64,000 nucleotides of DNA, from positions 1,031,377-1,095,376 of the forward strand of contig JAPYXD010000174.1 in the NCBI GenBank assembly GCA_030998225.1. Direction: 5' to 3'. Of this stretch, positions 35,001-48,100 are shown piece after piece. The translations under genes and the position numbers were made by a program. The notes beneath the pieces were generated by a model that made no database searches, had not been told where the DNA came from, and saw only the letters and a program-made list of their open reading frames with translations. Position 1 is the stretch's first letter. Each line of letters starts with the position of its first letter. The stretch comes from Diplolepis rosae. Taxonomy: Eukaryota; Arthropoda; Insecta; Hymenoptera; Diplolepididae.

Positions 35001-38000
35001 AACACCTAAATGCACCCCTACATGACCATGTAGAGACGACTTCCACTAAAATTGATCGGTTTTCAAACTTTATGTTCTAGGAAGACCCTATGATTTTTGG
35101 GCTTATACCCTTAACACCGAAATGTACCCCTACATGGCCATGTAGAGACGACTTTCACTAAAATTGATCTTTTTGCAAACTTTATGGTCTAGAAAGGCTC
35201 TATGATTTTTGGGCTCTTCAAATATGTCCATATCGATTTTTAGGCTTCTACCCTTAACACCTAAATGCACCCCTACATGACCATGTAGAGACGACTTTCA
35301 CTAAAATTGATCGTTTTTCAAACTTTATGTTCTAGGTGGACTCTATTGTCTTTGGGCTCTTCAAATATGTCCATATCGATTTTTGGGCTACTACCCTTAA
35401 CACCGAAATGCACCCCTACAAGACCAAGAAGAGACGACTTTCACTATAATTGATCTTTTTGCAAACTTTATGGTCTAGAAAGGCTCTATGATCTTTGGGC
35501 TCTTCAAATATGTCCATATCGATTTTTAGGCTTCTACCCTTAACACCTAAATGCACCCCTACATGACCATGTAGAGACGACTTCCACTAAAATTGATCGG
35601 TTTTCAAACTTTATGTTCTAGGAAGACCCTATGATTTTTGGGCTTATACCCTTAACACCGAAATGTACCCCTACATGGCCATGTAGAGACGACTTTCACT
35701 AAAATTGATCTTTTTGCAAACTTTATGGTCTAGAAAGGCTCTATGATTTTCGGGCTCTTCAAATATGTCCATATCGATTTTTAGGCTTCTACCCTTAACA
35801 CCTAAATGCACCCCTACATGACCATGTAGAGACGACTTTCACTAAAATTGATCGTTTTTCAAACTTTATGTTCTAGGTGGACTCTATGATCTTTGGGCTC
35901 TTCAAATATGTCCATATCGATTTTTGTGCTTCTACCCTTAACACCGAAATGCACCACTACATGGCCATGTAGAGACGACTTTCACTATAATTGATCTTTT
36001 TGCAAACTTTATGGTCTAGAAAGGCTCTATGATTTTTGGGCTCTTCAAATATGTCCATATCGATTTTTAGGCTTCTACCCTTAACACCTAAATGCACCCC
36101 TACATGACCATGTAGAGACGACTTTCACTAAAATTGATCGTTTTTCAAACTTTATGTTCTAGGTGGACTCTATGATCTTTGGGCTCTTCAAATATGTCCA
36201 TATCGATTTTTGTGCTTCTACCCTTAACACCGAAATGCACCCCTACAAGACCATGGAGAGACGACTTTCACTAAAATTGATCGTTTTTCAAACTTTATGT
36301 TCTAGGTAGACTCTATGATCTTTGGGCTCTTCAAATATGGCCATATCGATTTTTGGGCTCCAACCCTTAACACCGAAATGCACCCCTACATGGCCATGTA
36401 GAGACGACTTTCACTATAATTGATCTTTTTGCAAACTTTATGGTCTAGAAAGGCTCTATGATCTTTGGGCTCTTCAAATATGTCCATATCGATTTTTAGG
36501 CTTCTACCCTTAACACCTAAATGCACCCCTACATGACCATGTAGAGACGACTTCCACTAAAATTGATCGGTTTTCAAACTTTATGTTCTAGGAAGACCCT
36601 ATGATTTTTGGGCTTATACCCTTAACACCGAAATGTACCCCTACATGGCCATGTAGAGACGACTTTCACTAAAATTGATCTCTTTGCAAACTTTATGGTC
36701 TAGAAAGGCTCTAAGATTTTCGGGCTCTTCAAATATGTCCATATCGATTTTTAGGCTTCCACCCTTAACACCTAAATGCACCCCTACATGACCATGTAGA
36801 GACGACTTTCACTAAAATTGATCGTTTTTCAAACTTTATGTTCTAGGTGGACTCTATGATCTTTGGGCTCTTCAAATATGTCCATATCGATTTTTGTGCT
36901 TCTACCCTTAACACCGAAATGCACCCCTACATGGCCATGTAGAGACGACTTTCACTATAATTGATCTTTTTGCAAACTTTATGGTCTAGAAAGGCTCTAT
37001 GATTTTTGGGCTCTTCAAATATGTCCATATCGATTTTTAGGCTTCTACCCTTAACACCTAAATGCACCCCTACATGACCATGTAGGGACGACTTCCACTA
37101 AAATTGATCGGTTTTCAAACTTTATGTTCTAGGAAGACCCTATGATTTTTGGGCTTATACCCTTAACACCGAAATGTACCCCTACATGGCCATGTAGAGA
37201 CGACTTTCACTAAAATTGATCTTTTTGCAAACTTTATGGTCTAGAAAGGCTCTATGATTTTTGGGCTCTTCAAATATGTCCATATCGATTTTGGGGGCTT
37301 CTAACCTTAACACCGAAATGCACCCCTACCAGACCATGGAGAGACGACTTTCACTATAATTGATCTTTTTGCAAACTTTATGGTCTAGGTAGACTCTATT
37401 GTCTTTGGGCTCTTCAAATATGTCCCTATCGTTTTTTTGGGCTTCTACCCTTAACACCGAAATGCACCCCTACAAGACCATGGAGAGACGACTTTCACTA
37501 AAATTGATCGTTTTTCAAACTTTATGTTCTAGGTAGACTCTATGATCTTTGGGCTCTTCAAATATGGCCATATCGATTTTTGGGCTCCAACCCTTATCAC
37601 CGAAATGCACCCCTACATGGCCATGTAGAGACGACTTTCACTATAATTGATCTTTTTGCAAACTTTATGGTCTAGAAAGGCTCTATGATTTTTGGGCTCT
37701 TCAAATATGTCCATATCGATTTTTAGGCTTCTACCCTTAACACCTAAATGCACCCCTACATGACCATGTAGAGAGGACTTCCACAAAAAATTGATCGGTT
37801 TTCAAACTTTATGTTCTAGGAAGACCCTATGATTTTGGGGCTTCTACCCTTAACACCGAAATGCACCCCTACAAGACCATGGAGAGACGACTTTCACTAA
37901 AATTGATCGTTTTTTCAAACTGTATGTTCTAGGTAGACTCTATTGTCTTTGGGCTCTTCAAATATGTCCATATCGATTTTTGGGCTTCTACCCTTAACAC

Positions 38001-40936
38001 CTAAATGCACCCCTACATGACCATGTAGAGACGACTTTTCACTAAAATTGATCGTTTTTCAAACTTTATGTTCTAGGTAGACTCTATGATCTTTGGGCTC
38101 TTCAAATATGGCCATATCGATTTTTGGGCTCCAACCCTTAACACCGAAATGCACCCCTACATGGCCATGTAGAGACGACTTTCACTATAATTGATCTTTT
38201 TGCAAACTTTATGTTCTAGGTAGACTCTATGATCTTTGGGCTCTTCAAATATGGCCATATCGATTTTTGGGCTCCAACCCTTAACACCGAAATGCACCCC
38301 TACAAGACCATGGAGAGACGACTTTCACTAAAATTGATCGTTTTTCAAACTTTATGTTCTAGGTAGACTCTATGATCTTTGGGCTCTTCAAATATGGCCA
38401 TATCGATTTTTGGGCTCCAACCCTTAACACCGAAAAGCACCCCTACATGGCCATGTAGAGACGACTTTCACTATAATTGATCTTTTTGCAAACTTTATGG
38501 TCTAGAAAGGCTCTATGATCTTTGGGCTCTTCAAATATGTCCATATCGATTTTTAGGCTTCTACCCTTAACACCTAAATGCACCCCTACATGACCATGTA
38601 GAGACGACTTCCACTAAAATTGATCGGTTTTCAAACTTTATGTTCTAGGAAGACCCTATGATTTTTGGGCTTATACCCTTAACACCGAAATGTACCCCTA
38701 CATGGCCATGTAGAGACGACTTTCACTAAAATTGATCTCTTTGCAAACTTTATGGTCTAGAAAGGCTCTATGATTTTCGGGCTCTTCAAATATGTCCATA
38801 TCGATTTTTAGGCTTCCACCCTTAACACCTAAATGCACCCCTACATGACCATGTAGAGACGACTTTCACTAAAATTGATCGTTTTTCAAACTTTATGTTC
38901 TAGGTGGACTCTATGATCTTTGGGCTCTTCAAATATGTCCATATCGATTTTTGTGCTTCTACCCTTAACACCGAAATGCACCCCTACATGGCCATGTAGA
39001 GACGACTTTCACTATAATTGATCTTTTTGCAAACTTTATGGTCTAGAAAGGCTCTATGATTTTTGGGCTCTTCAAATATGTCCATATCGATTTTTGGGCT
39101 TCTACCCTTAACACCGAAATGCACCCCTACATGACCATGTAGGGACGACTTCCACTAAAATTGATCGGTTTTCAAACTTTATGTTCTAGGAAGACCCTAT
39201 GATTTTTGGGCTTATACCCTTAACACCGAAATGTACCCCTACATGGCAATGTAGAGACGACTTTCACTAAAATTGATCGTTTTTCAAACTTTATGGTCTA
39301 GGTAGACTCTATGATTTTTGGGCTCTTCAAATATGTCCATATCGATTTTGGGGCTTCTACCCTTAACACCGAAATGCACCCCTACAAGACCATGGAGAGA
39401 CGACTTTCACTAAAATTGATCGTTTTTCAAACTTTATGTTCTAGGTAGACTCTATTGTCTTTGGGCTCTTCAAATATGTCCATATCGATTTTTGGGCTTC
39501 TACCCTTAACACCGAAATGCACCCCTACAAGACCATGGAGAGACGACTTTCACTAAAATTGATCGTTTTTCAAACCTTATGTCTTTGGTAGACTCTATGA
39601 TCTTTGGGCTCTTCAAATATGGCCATATCGATTTTTGGGCTCCAACCCTTAACACCGAAATGCACCCCTACATGGCCATGTAGAGACGACTTTCACTATA
39701 ATTGATCTTTTTGCAAACTTTATGGTCTAGAAAGGCTCTATGATTTTTGGGCTCTTCAAATATGTCCATATCGATTTTTAGGCTTCTACCCTTAACACCT
39801 AAATGCACCCCTACATGACCATGCAGAGACGACTTCCACTAAAATTGATCGTTTTTCAAACTTTATGTTCTAGGAAGACCCTATGATTTTGGGGCTTCTA
39901 CCCTTAACACCGAAATGCACCCCTACAAGACCATGGAGAGACGACTTTCACTAAAATTGATCGTTTTTCAAACTGTATGTTCTAGGTAGACTCTATTGTC
40001 TTTGGGCTCTTCAAATATGTCCATATCGATTTTTGGGCTTCTACCCTTAACACCTAAATGCACCCCTACATGACCATGTAGAGACGACTTTCACTAAAAT
40101 TGATCGTTTTTCAAACTTTATGTTCTAGGTAGACTCTATGATCTTTGGGCTCTTCAAATATGGCCATATCGATTTTTGGGCTCCAACCCTTAACACCGAA
40201 ATGCACCCCTACATGGCCATGTAGAGACGACTTTCACTATAATTGATCTTTTTGCAAACTTTATGGTCTAGAAAGGCTCTATGATCTTTGGGCTCTTCAA
40301 ATATGGCCATATCGATTTTTGGGCTCCAACCCTTAACACCGAAATGCACCCCTACATGGCCATGTAGAGACGACTTTCACTATAATTGATCTTTTTGCAA
40401 ACTTTATGGTCTAGAAAGGCTCTATGATTTTTGGGCTCTTCAAATATGTCCATATCGATTTTTAGGCTTCTACCCTTAACACCTAAATGCACCCCTACAT
40501 GACCATGTAGAGACGACTTTCACTAAAATTGATCGTTTTTCAAACTTTATGTTCTAGGTGGACTCTATGATCTTTGGGCTCTTCAAATATGTCCATATCG
40601 ATTTTTGTGCTTCTACCCTTAACACCGAAATGCACCCCTACAAGACCATGGAGAGACGACTTTCACTATAATTGATCTTTTTGCAAACTTTATGGTCTAG
40701 AAAGGCTCTATGATTTTTGGGCTCTTCAAATATGTCCATATCGATTTTTAGGCTTCTACCCTTAACACCTAAATGCACCCCTACATGACCATGTAGAGAC
40801 GACTTCCACTAAAATTGATCGGTTTTCAAACTTTATGTTCTAGGAAGACCCTATGATTTTTGGGCTTATACCCTTAACACCGAAATGTACCCCTACATGG
40901 CCATGTAGAGACGACTTTCACTAAAATTGATCTTTT
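32007..40936. repeat. Satellite, second domain, middle part
   Basis: Continuous monomers of all classes with no gene. Landmarks are the GGCAATG short monomers at 33768 and 39245 and the 15-monomer pair at 36754/38811. The GGCAATG copies at 31430 and 33768 are 2338 bp apart (14 x 143 + 3 x 112). One-base insertions are slightly more frequent at 37.29-38.04 kb (GGGGGCTTC, CGTTTTTTTGGG, CACAAAAAATTG, CGTTTTTTC, GACTTTTCAC), a small patch that may reflect locally weaker assembly. Confidence 0.8.
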
Positions 40937-41794
40937 TGCAAACTTTATGGTCTAGAAAGGCTCTATGATTTTCGGGCTCTTCAAATATGTCCATATCGAT
41001 TTTTAGGCTTCTACCCTTAACACCTAAATGCACCCCTACATGACCATGTAGAGACGACTTTCACTAAAATTGATCGTTTTTCAAACTTTATGTTCTAGGT
41101 GGACTCTATGATCTTTGGGCTCTTCAAATATGTCCATATCGATTTTTGTGCTTCTACCCTTAACACCGAAATGCACCCCTACATGGCCATGTAGAGACGA
41201 CTTTCACTATAATTGATCTTTTTGCAAACTTTATGGTCTAGAAAGGCTCTATGATTTTTGGGCTCTTCAAATATGTCCATATCGATTTTTAGGCTTCTAC
41301 CCTTAACACCTAAATGCACCCCTACATGACCATGTAGAGACGACTTTCACTAAAATTGATCGTTTTTCAAACTTTATGTTCTAGGTGGACTCTATGATCT
41401 TTGGGCTCTTCAAATATGTCCATATCGATTTTTGTGCTTCTACCCTTAACACCGAAATGCACCCCTACATGGCCATGTAGAGACGACTTTCACTATAATT
41501 GATCTTTTTGCAAACTTTATGGTCTAGAAAGGCTCTATGATTTTTGGGCTCTTCAAATATGTCCATATCGATTTTTAGGCTTCTACCCTTAACACCTAAA
41601 TGCACCCCTACATGACCATGTAGAGACGACTTTCACTAAAATTGATCGTTTTTCAAACTTTATGTTCTAGGTGGACTCTATGATCTTTGGGCTCTTCAAA
41701 TATGTCCATATCGATTTTTGTGCTTCTACCCTTAACACCGAAATGCACCCCTACAAGACCATGGAGAGACGACTTTCACTAAAATTGATCGTTT
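40937..41794 (+). repeat. Three tandem C-A dimers (3 x 286 bp), locus 1
   Basis: Monomers alternate C, A, C, A, C, A from 40937, with class A starts at 41080, 41366 and 41652 exactly 286 bp apart. Each dimer joins a C copy (TTTTTAGGCTTC) to an A copy with TTTTTGTGCTTC; the first two A copies carry the intact palindrome and CTATAATT tail. The block ends at a class B monomer starting 41795. The same block occurs at 44246-45103 and 49750-50608. Confidence 0.85.
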
Positions 41795-44245
41795 TTCAAA
41801 CTTTATGTTCTAGGTAGACTCTATGATCTTTGGGCTCTTCAAATATGGCCATATCGATTTTTGGGCTCCAACCCTTAACACCGAAATGCACCCCTACATG
41901 GCCATGTAGAGACGACTTTCACTATAATTGATCTTTTTGCAAACTTTATGGTCTAGAAAGGCTCTATGATCTTTGGGCTCTTCAAATATGTCCATATCGA
42001 TTTTTAGGCTTCTACCCTTAACACCTAAATGCACCCCTACATGACCATGTAGAGACGACTTCCACTAAAATTGATCGGTTTTCAAACTTTATGTTCTAGG
42101 AAGACCCTATGATTTTTGGGCTTATACCCTTAACACCGAAATGTACCCCTACATGGCCATGTAGAGACGACTTTCACTAAAATTGATCTTTTTGCAAACT
42201 TTATGGTCTAGAAAGGCTCTATGATTTTTGGGCTCTTCAAATATGTCCATATCGATTTTTAGGCTGCAACCCTTAACACAGAAATGCACCCCTACATGAC
42301 CATGTAGAGACGACTTTCACTAAAATTGATCGTTTTTCAAACTTTATGTTCTAGGTGGACTCTATGATCTTTGGGCTCTTCAAATATGTCCATATCGATT
42401 TTTGGGCTTCTACCCTTAACACCGAAATGCACCCCTACATGGCCATGTAGAGACGACTTTCACTATAATTGATCTTTTTGCAAACTTTATGGTCTAGAAA
42501 GGCTCTATGATTTTTGGGCTCTTCAAATATGTCCATATCGATTTTTGGGCTTCTACCCTTAACACCGAAATGCACCCCTACATGACCATGTAGGGACGAC
42601 TTCCACTAAAATTGATCGGTTTTCAAACTTTATGTTCTAGGAAGACCCTATGATTTTTGGGCTTATACCCTTAACACCGAAATGTACCCCTACATGGCAA
42701 TGTAGAGACGACTTTCACTAAAATTGATCTTTTTGCAAACTTTATGGTCTAGAAAGGCTCTATGATTTTTGGGCTCTTCAAATATGTCCATATCGATTTT
42801 GGGGCTTCTACCCTTAACACCGAAATGCACCCCTACAAGACCATGGAGAGACGACTTTCACTAAAATTGATCGTTTTTCAAACTTTATGTTCTAGGTAGA
42901 CTCTATGATCTTTGGGCTCTTCAAATATGGCCATATCGATTTTTGGGCTCCAACCCTTAACACCGAAATGCACCCCTACATGGCCATGTAGAGACGACTT
43001 TCACTATAATTGATCTTTTTGCAAACTTTATGGTCTAGAAAGGCTCTATGATTTTTGGGCTCTTCAAATATGTCCATATCGATTTTTAGGCTTCTACCCT
43101 TAACACCTAAATGCACCCCTACATGACCATGTAGAGACGACTTCCACTAAAATTGATCGGTTTTCAAACTTTATGTTCTAGGAAGACCCTATGATTTTTG
43201 TACTTCTACCCTTAACACCGAAATGCACCCCTACAAGACCATGGAGAGACGACTTTCACTAAAATTGATCGTTTTTCAAACTTTATGTTCTAGGTAGACT
43301 CTATTGTCTTTGGGCTCTTCAAATATGTCCATATCGATTTTTGGGCTTCTACCCTTAACACCTAAATGCACCCCTACATGACCATGTAGAGACGACTTTC
43401 ACTAAAATTGATCGTTTTTCAAACTTTATGTTCTAGGTAGACTCTATGATCTTTGGGCTCTTCAAATATGGCCATATCGATTTTTGGGCTCCAACCCTTA
43501 ACACCGAAATGCACCCCTACATGGCCATGTAGAGACGACTTTCACTAAAATTGATCTTTTTGCAAACTTTATGGTCTAGAAAGGCTCTATGATTTTTGGT
43601 CTCTTCAAATATGTCCATATCGATTTTTGGGCTCCAACCCTTAACACCGAAATGCACCCCTACATGGCCATGTAGAGACGACTTTCACTATAATTGATCT
43701 TTTTGCAAACTTTATGGTCTAGAAAGGCTCTATGATTTTTGGGCTCTTCAAATATGTCCATATCGATTTTTAGGCTTCTACCCTTAACACCTAAATGCAC
43801 CCCTACATGACCATGTAGAGACGACTTTCACTAAAATTGATCGTTTTTCAAACTTTATGTTCTAGGTGGACTCTATGATCTTTGGGATCTTCAAATCTGT
43901 CCATAACGATTTTTGTGCTTCTACCCTTAACACCCGAAATGCACCCCTACAAGACCATGGAGAGACGAATTTCACTATAATTGATCTTTTTGCAAACTTT
44001 ATGGTCTAGAAAGGCTCTATGATCTTTGGGCTCTTCAAATATGTCCATATCGATTTTTAGGCTTCTACCCTTAACACCTAAATGCACCCCTACATGACCA
44101 TGTAGAGACGACTTCCACTAAAATTGATCGGTTTTCAAACTTTATGTTCTAGGAAGACCCTATGATTTTTGGGCTTATACCCTTAACACCGAAATGTACC
44201 CCTACATGGCCATGTAGAGACGACTTTCACTAAAATTGAACTTTT

Positions 44246-45103
44246 TGCAAACTTTATGGTCTAGAAAGGCTCTATGATTTTCGGGCTCTTCAAATATGTC
44301 CATATCGATTTTTAGGCTTCTACCCTTAACACCTAAATGCACCCCTACATGACCATGTAGAGACGACTTTCACTAAAATTGATCGTTTTTCAAACTTTAT
44401 GTTCTAGGTGGACTCTATGATCTTTGGGCTCTTCAAATATGTCCATATCGATTTTTGTGCTTCTACCCTTAACACCGAAATGCACCCCTACATGGCCATG
44501 TAGAGACGACTTTCACTATAATTGATCTTTTTGCAAACTTTATGGTCTAGAAAGGCTCTATGATTTTTGGGCTCTTCAAATATGTCCATATCGATTTTTA
44601 GGCTTCTACCCTTAACACCTAAATGCACCCCTACATGACCATGTAGAGACGACTTTCACTAAAATTGATCGTTTTTCAAACTTTATGTTCTAGGTGGACT
44701 CTATGATCTTTGGGCTCTTCAAATATGTCCATATCGATTTTTGTGCTTCTACCCTTAACACCGAAATGCACCCCTACATGGCCATGTAGAGACGACTTTC
44801 ACTATAATTGATCTTTTTGCAAACTTTATGGTCTAGAAAGGCTCTATGATTTTTGGGCTCTTCAAATATGTCCATATCGATTTTTAGGCTTCTACCCTTA
44901 ACACCTAAATGCACCCCTACATGACCATGTAGAGACGACTTTCACTAAAATTGATCGTTTTTCAAACTTTATGTTCTAGGTGGACTCTATGATCTTTGGG
45001 CTCTTCAAATATGTCCATATCGATTTTTGTGCTTCTACCCTTAACACCGAAATGCACCCCTACAAGACCATGGAGAGACGACTTTCACTAAAATTGATCG
45101 TTT
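44246..45103 (+). repeat. Three tandem C-A dimers, locus 2
   Basis: Class A starts at 44389, 44675 and 44961 are 286 bp apart. The block lies 3309 bp after locus 1, equal to 20 x 143 + 4 x 112 plus one visible inserted C (CACCCGAAATG near 43,935). The following B, C, C and D monomers match those after locus 1. Further on, a TTGTCTTT monomer near 46.2 kb has no partner near 42.9 kb. Confidence 0.83.
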
Positions 45104-48100
45104 TTCAAACTTTATGTTCTAGGTAGACTCTATGATCTTTGGGCTCTTCAAATATGGCCATATCGATTTTTGGGCTCCAACCCTTAACACCGAAATGCAC
45201 CCCTACATGGCCATGTAGAGACGACTTTCACTATAATTGATCTTTTTGCAAACTTTATGGTCTAGAAAGGCTCTATGATCTTTGGGCTCTTCAAATATGT
45301 CCATATCGATTTTTAGGCTTCTACCCTTAACACCTAAATGCACCCCTACATGACCATGTAGAGACGACTTCCACTAAAATTGATCGGTTTTCAAACTTTA
45401 TGTTCTAGGAAGACCCTATGATTTTTGGGCTTATACCCTTAACACCGAAATGTACCCCTACATGGCCATGTAGAGACGACTTTCACTAAAATTGATCTCT
45501 TTGCAAACTTTATGGTCTAGAAAGGCTCTATGATTTTTGGGCTCTTCAAATACGTCCATATCGATTTTTGGCCTTCTACCCTTAAAACCGAAATGCACCC
45601 CTACATGACCATGTAGAGACGACTTTCACTAAAATTGATCGTTTTTCAAACTTTATGTTCTAGGTGGACTCTATGATCTTTGGGCTCTTCAAATATGTCC
45701 ATATCGATTTTTGGGCTTCTACCCTTAACACCGAAATGCACCCCTACATGGCCATGTAGAGACGACTTTCACTATAATTGATCTTTTTGCAAACTTTATG
45801 GTCTAGAAAGGCTCTATGATTTTTGGGCTCTTCAAATATGTCCATATCGATTTTTGGGCTTCTACCCTTAACACCGAAATGCACCCCTACATGACCATGT
45901 AGAGACGACTTCCACTAAAATTGATCGGTTTTCAAACTTTATGTTCTAGGAAGACCCTATGATTTTTGGGCTTATACCCTTAACACCGAAATGTACCCCT
46001 ACATGGCAATGTAGAGACGACTTTCACTAAAATTGATCTTTTTGCAAACTTTATGGTCTAGAAAGGCTCTATGATTTTTGGGCTCTTCAAATATGTCCAT
46101 ATCGATTTTGGGGCTTCTACCCTTAACACCGAAATGCACCCCTACAAGACCATGGAGAGACGACTTTCACTAAAATTGATCGTTTTTCAAACTTTATGTT
46201 CTAGGTAGACTCTATTGTCTTTGGGCTCTTCAAATATGTCCATATCGATTTTTGGGCTTCTACCCTTAACACCGAAATGCACCCCTACAAGACCATGGAG
46301 AGACGACTTTCACTAAAATTGATCGTTTTTCAAACTTTATGTTCTAGGTAGACTCTATGATCTTTGGGCTCTTCAAATATGGCCATATCGATTTTTGGGC
46401 TCCAACCCTTAACACCGAAATGCACCCCTACATGGCCATGTAGAGACGACTTTCACTATAATTGATCTTTTTGCAAACTTTATGGTCTAGAAAGGCTCTA
46501 TGATTTTTGGGCTCTTCAAATATGTCCATATCGATTTTTAGGCTTCTACCCTTAACACCTAAATGCACCCCTACATGACCATGTAGAGACGACTTCCACT
46601 AAAATTGATCGGTTTTCAAACTTTATGTTCTAGGAAGACCCTATGATTTTGGGGCTTCTACCCTTAACACCGAAATGCACCCCTACAAGACCATGGAGAG
46701 ACGACTTTCACTAAAATTGATCGTTTTTCAAACTTTATGTTCTAGGTAGACTCTATTGTCTTTGGGCTCTTCAAATATGTCCATATCGATTTTTGGGCTT
46801 CTACCCTTAACACCTAAATGCACCCCTACATGACCATGTAGAGACGACTTTCACTAAAATTGATCGTTTTTCAAACTTTATGTTCTAGGTAGACTCTATG
46901 ATCTTTGGGCTCTTCAAATATGTCCATATCGATTTTTGGGCTCCAACCCTTAACACCGAAATGCACCCCTACATGGCCATGTAGAGACGACTTTCACTAT
47001 AATTGATCTTTTTGCAAACTTTATGGTCTAGAAAGGCTCTATGATCTTTGGGCTCTTCAAATATGGCCATATCGATTTTTGGGCTCCAACCCTTAACACC
47101 GAAATGCACCCCTACAAGACCATGGAGAGACGACTTTCACTAAAATTGATCGTTTTTCAAACTTTATGTTCTAGGTAGACTCTATGATCTTTGGGCTCTT
47201 CAAATATGGCCATATCGATTTTTGGGCTCCAACCCTTAACACCGAAATGCACCCCTACATGGCCATGTAGAGACGACTTTCACTATAATTGATCTTTTTG
47301 CAAACTTTATGGTCTAGAAAGGCTCTATGATTTTTGGGCTCTTCAAATATGTCCATATCGATTTTTAGGCTTCTACCCTTAACACCTAAATGCGCCCCTA
47401 CAAGACCATGGAGAGACGACTGCCACTAAAATTGATCGGTTTTCAAAACTTTATGTTCTAGGAAGACACTAAGATTTTTGGGCTTATACCCTTAACACCG
47501 AAATGTACCCCTACATGGCCATGTAGAGACGACTTTCACTAAAATTGATCTTTTTGCAAACTTTATGGTCTAGAAAGGCTCTATGATTTTCGGGCTCTTC
47601 AAATATGTCCATATCGATTTTTAGGCTTCTACCCTTAACACCTAAATGCACCCCTACAGGACCATGTAGAGACGACTTTCACTAAAATTGATCGTTTTTC
47701 AAACTTTATGTTCTAGGTGGACTCTATGATCTTTGGGCTCTTCAAATATGTCCATATCGATTTTTGTGCTTCTACCCTTAACACCGAAATGCACCCCTAC
47801 ATGGCCATGTAGAGACGACTTTCACTATAATTGATCTTTTTGCAAACTTTATGGTCTAGAAAGGCTCTATGATTTTTGGGCTCTTCAAATATGTCCATAT
47901 CGATTTTTGGGCTTCTACCCTTAACACCTAAATGCACCCCTACATGACCATGTAGGGACGACTTCCACTAAAATTGATCGGTTTTCAAACTTTATGTTCT
48001 AGGAAGACCCTATGATTTTTGGGCTTATACCCTTAACACCGAAATGTACCCCTACATGGCAATGTAGAGACGACTTTCACTAAAATTGATCTTTTTGCAA

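Noticed and set aside
37294..38040. Small cluster of one-base insertions as a second error-rich block
   Set aside because: There are only about five insertions in 750 bp, much sparser than after 52,260. It may be weak coverage or normal variation, so it is noted but not treated as a separate segment.
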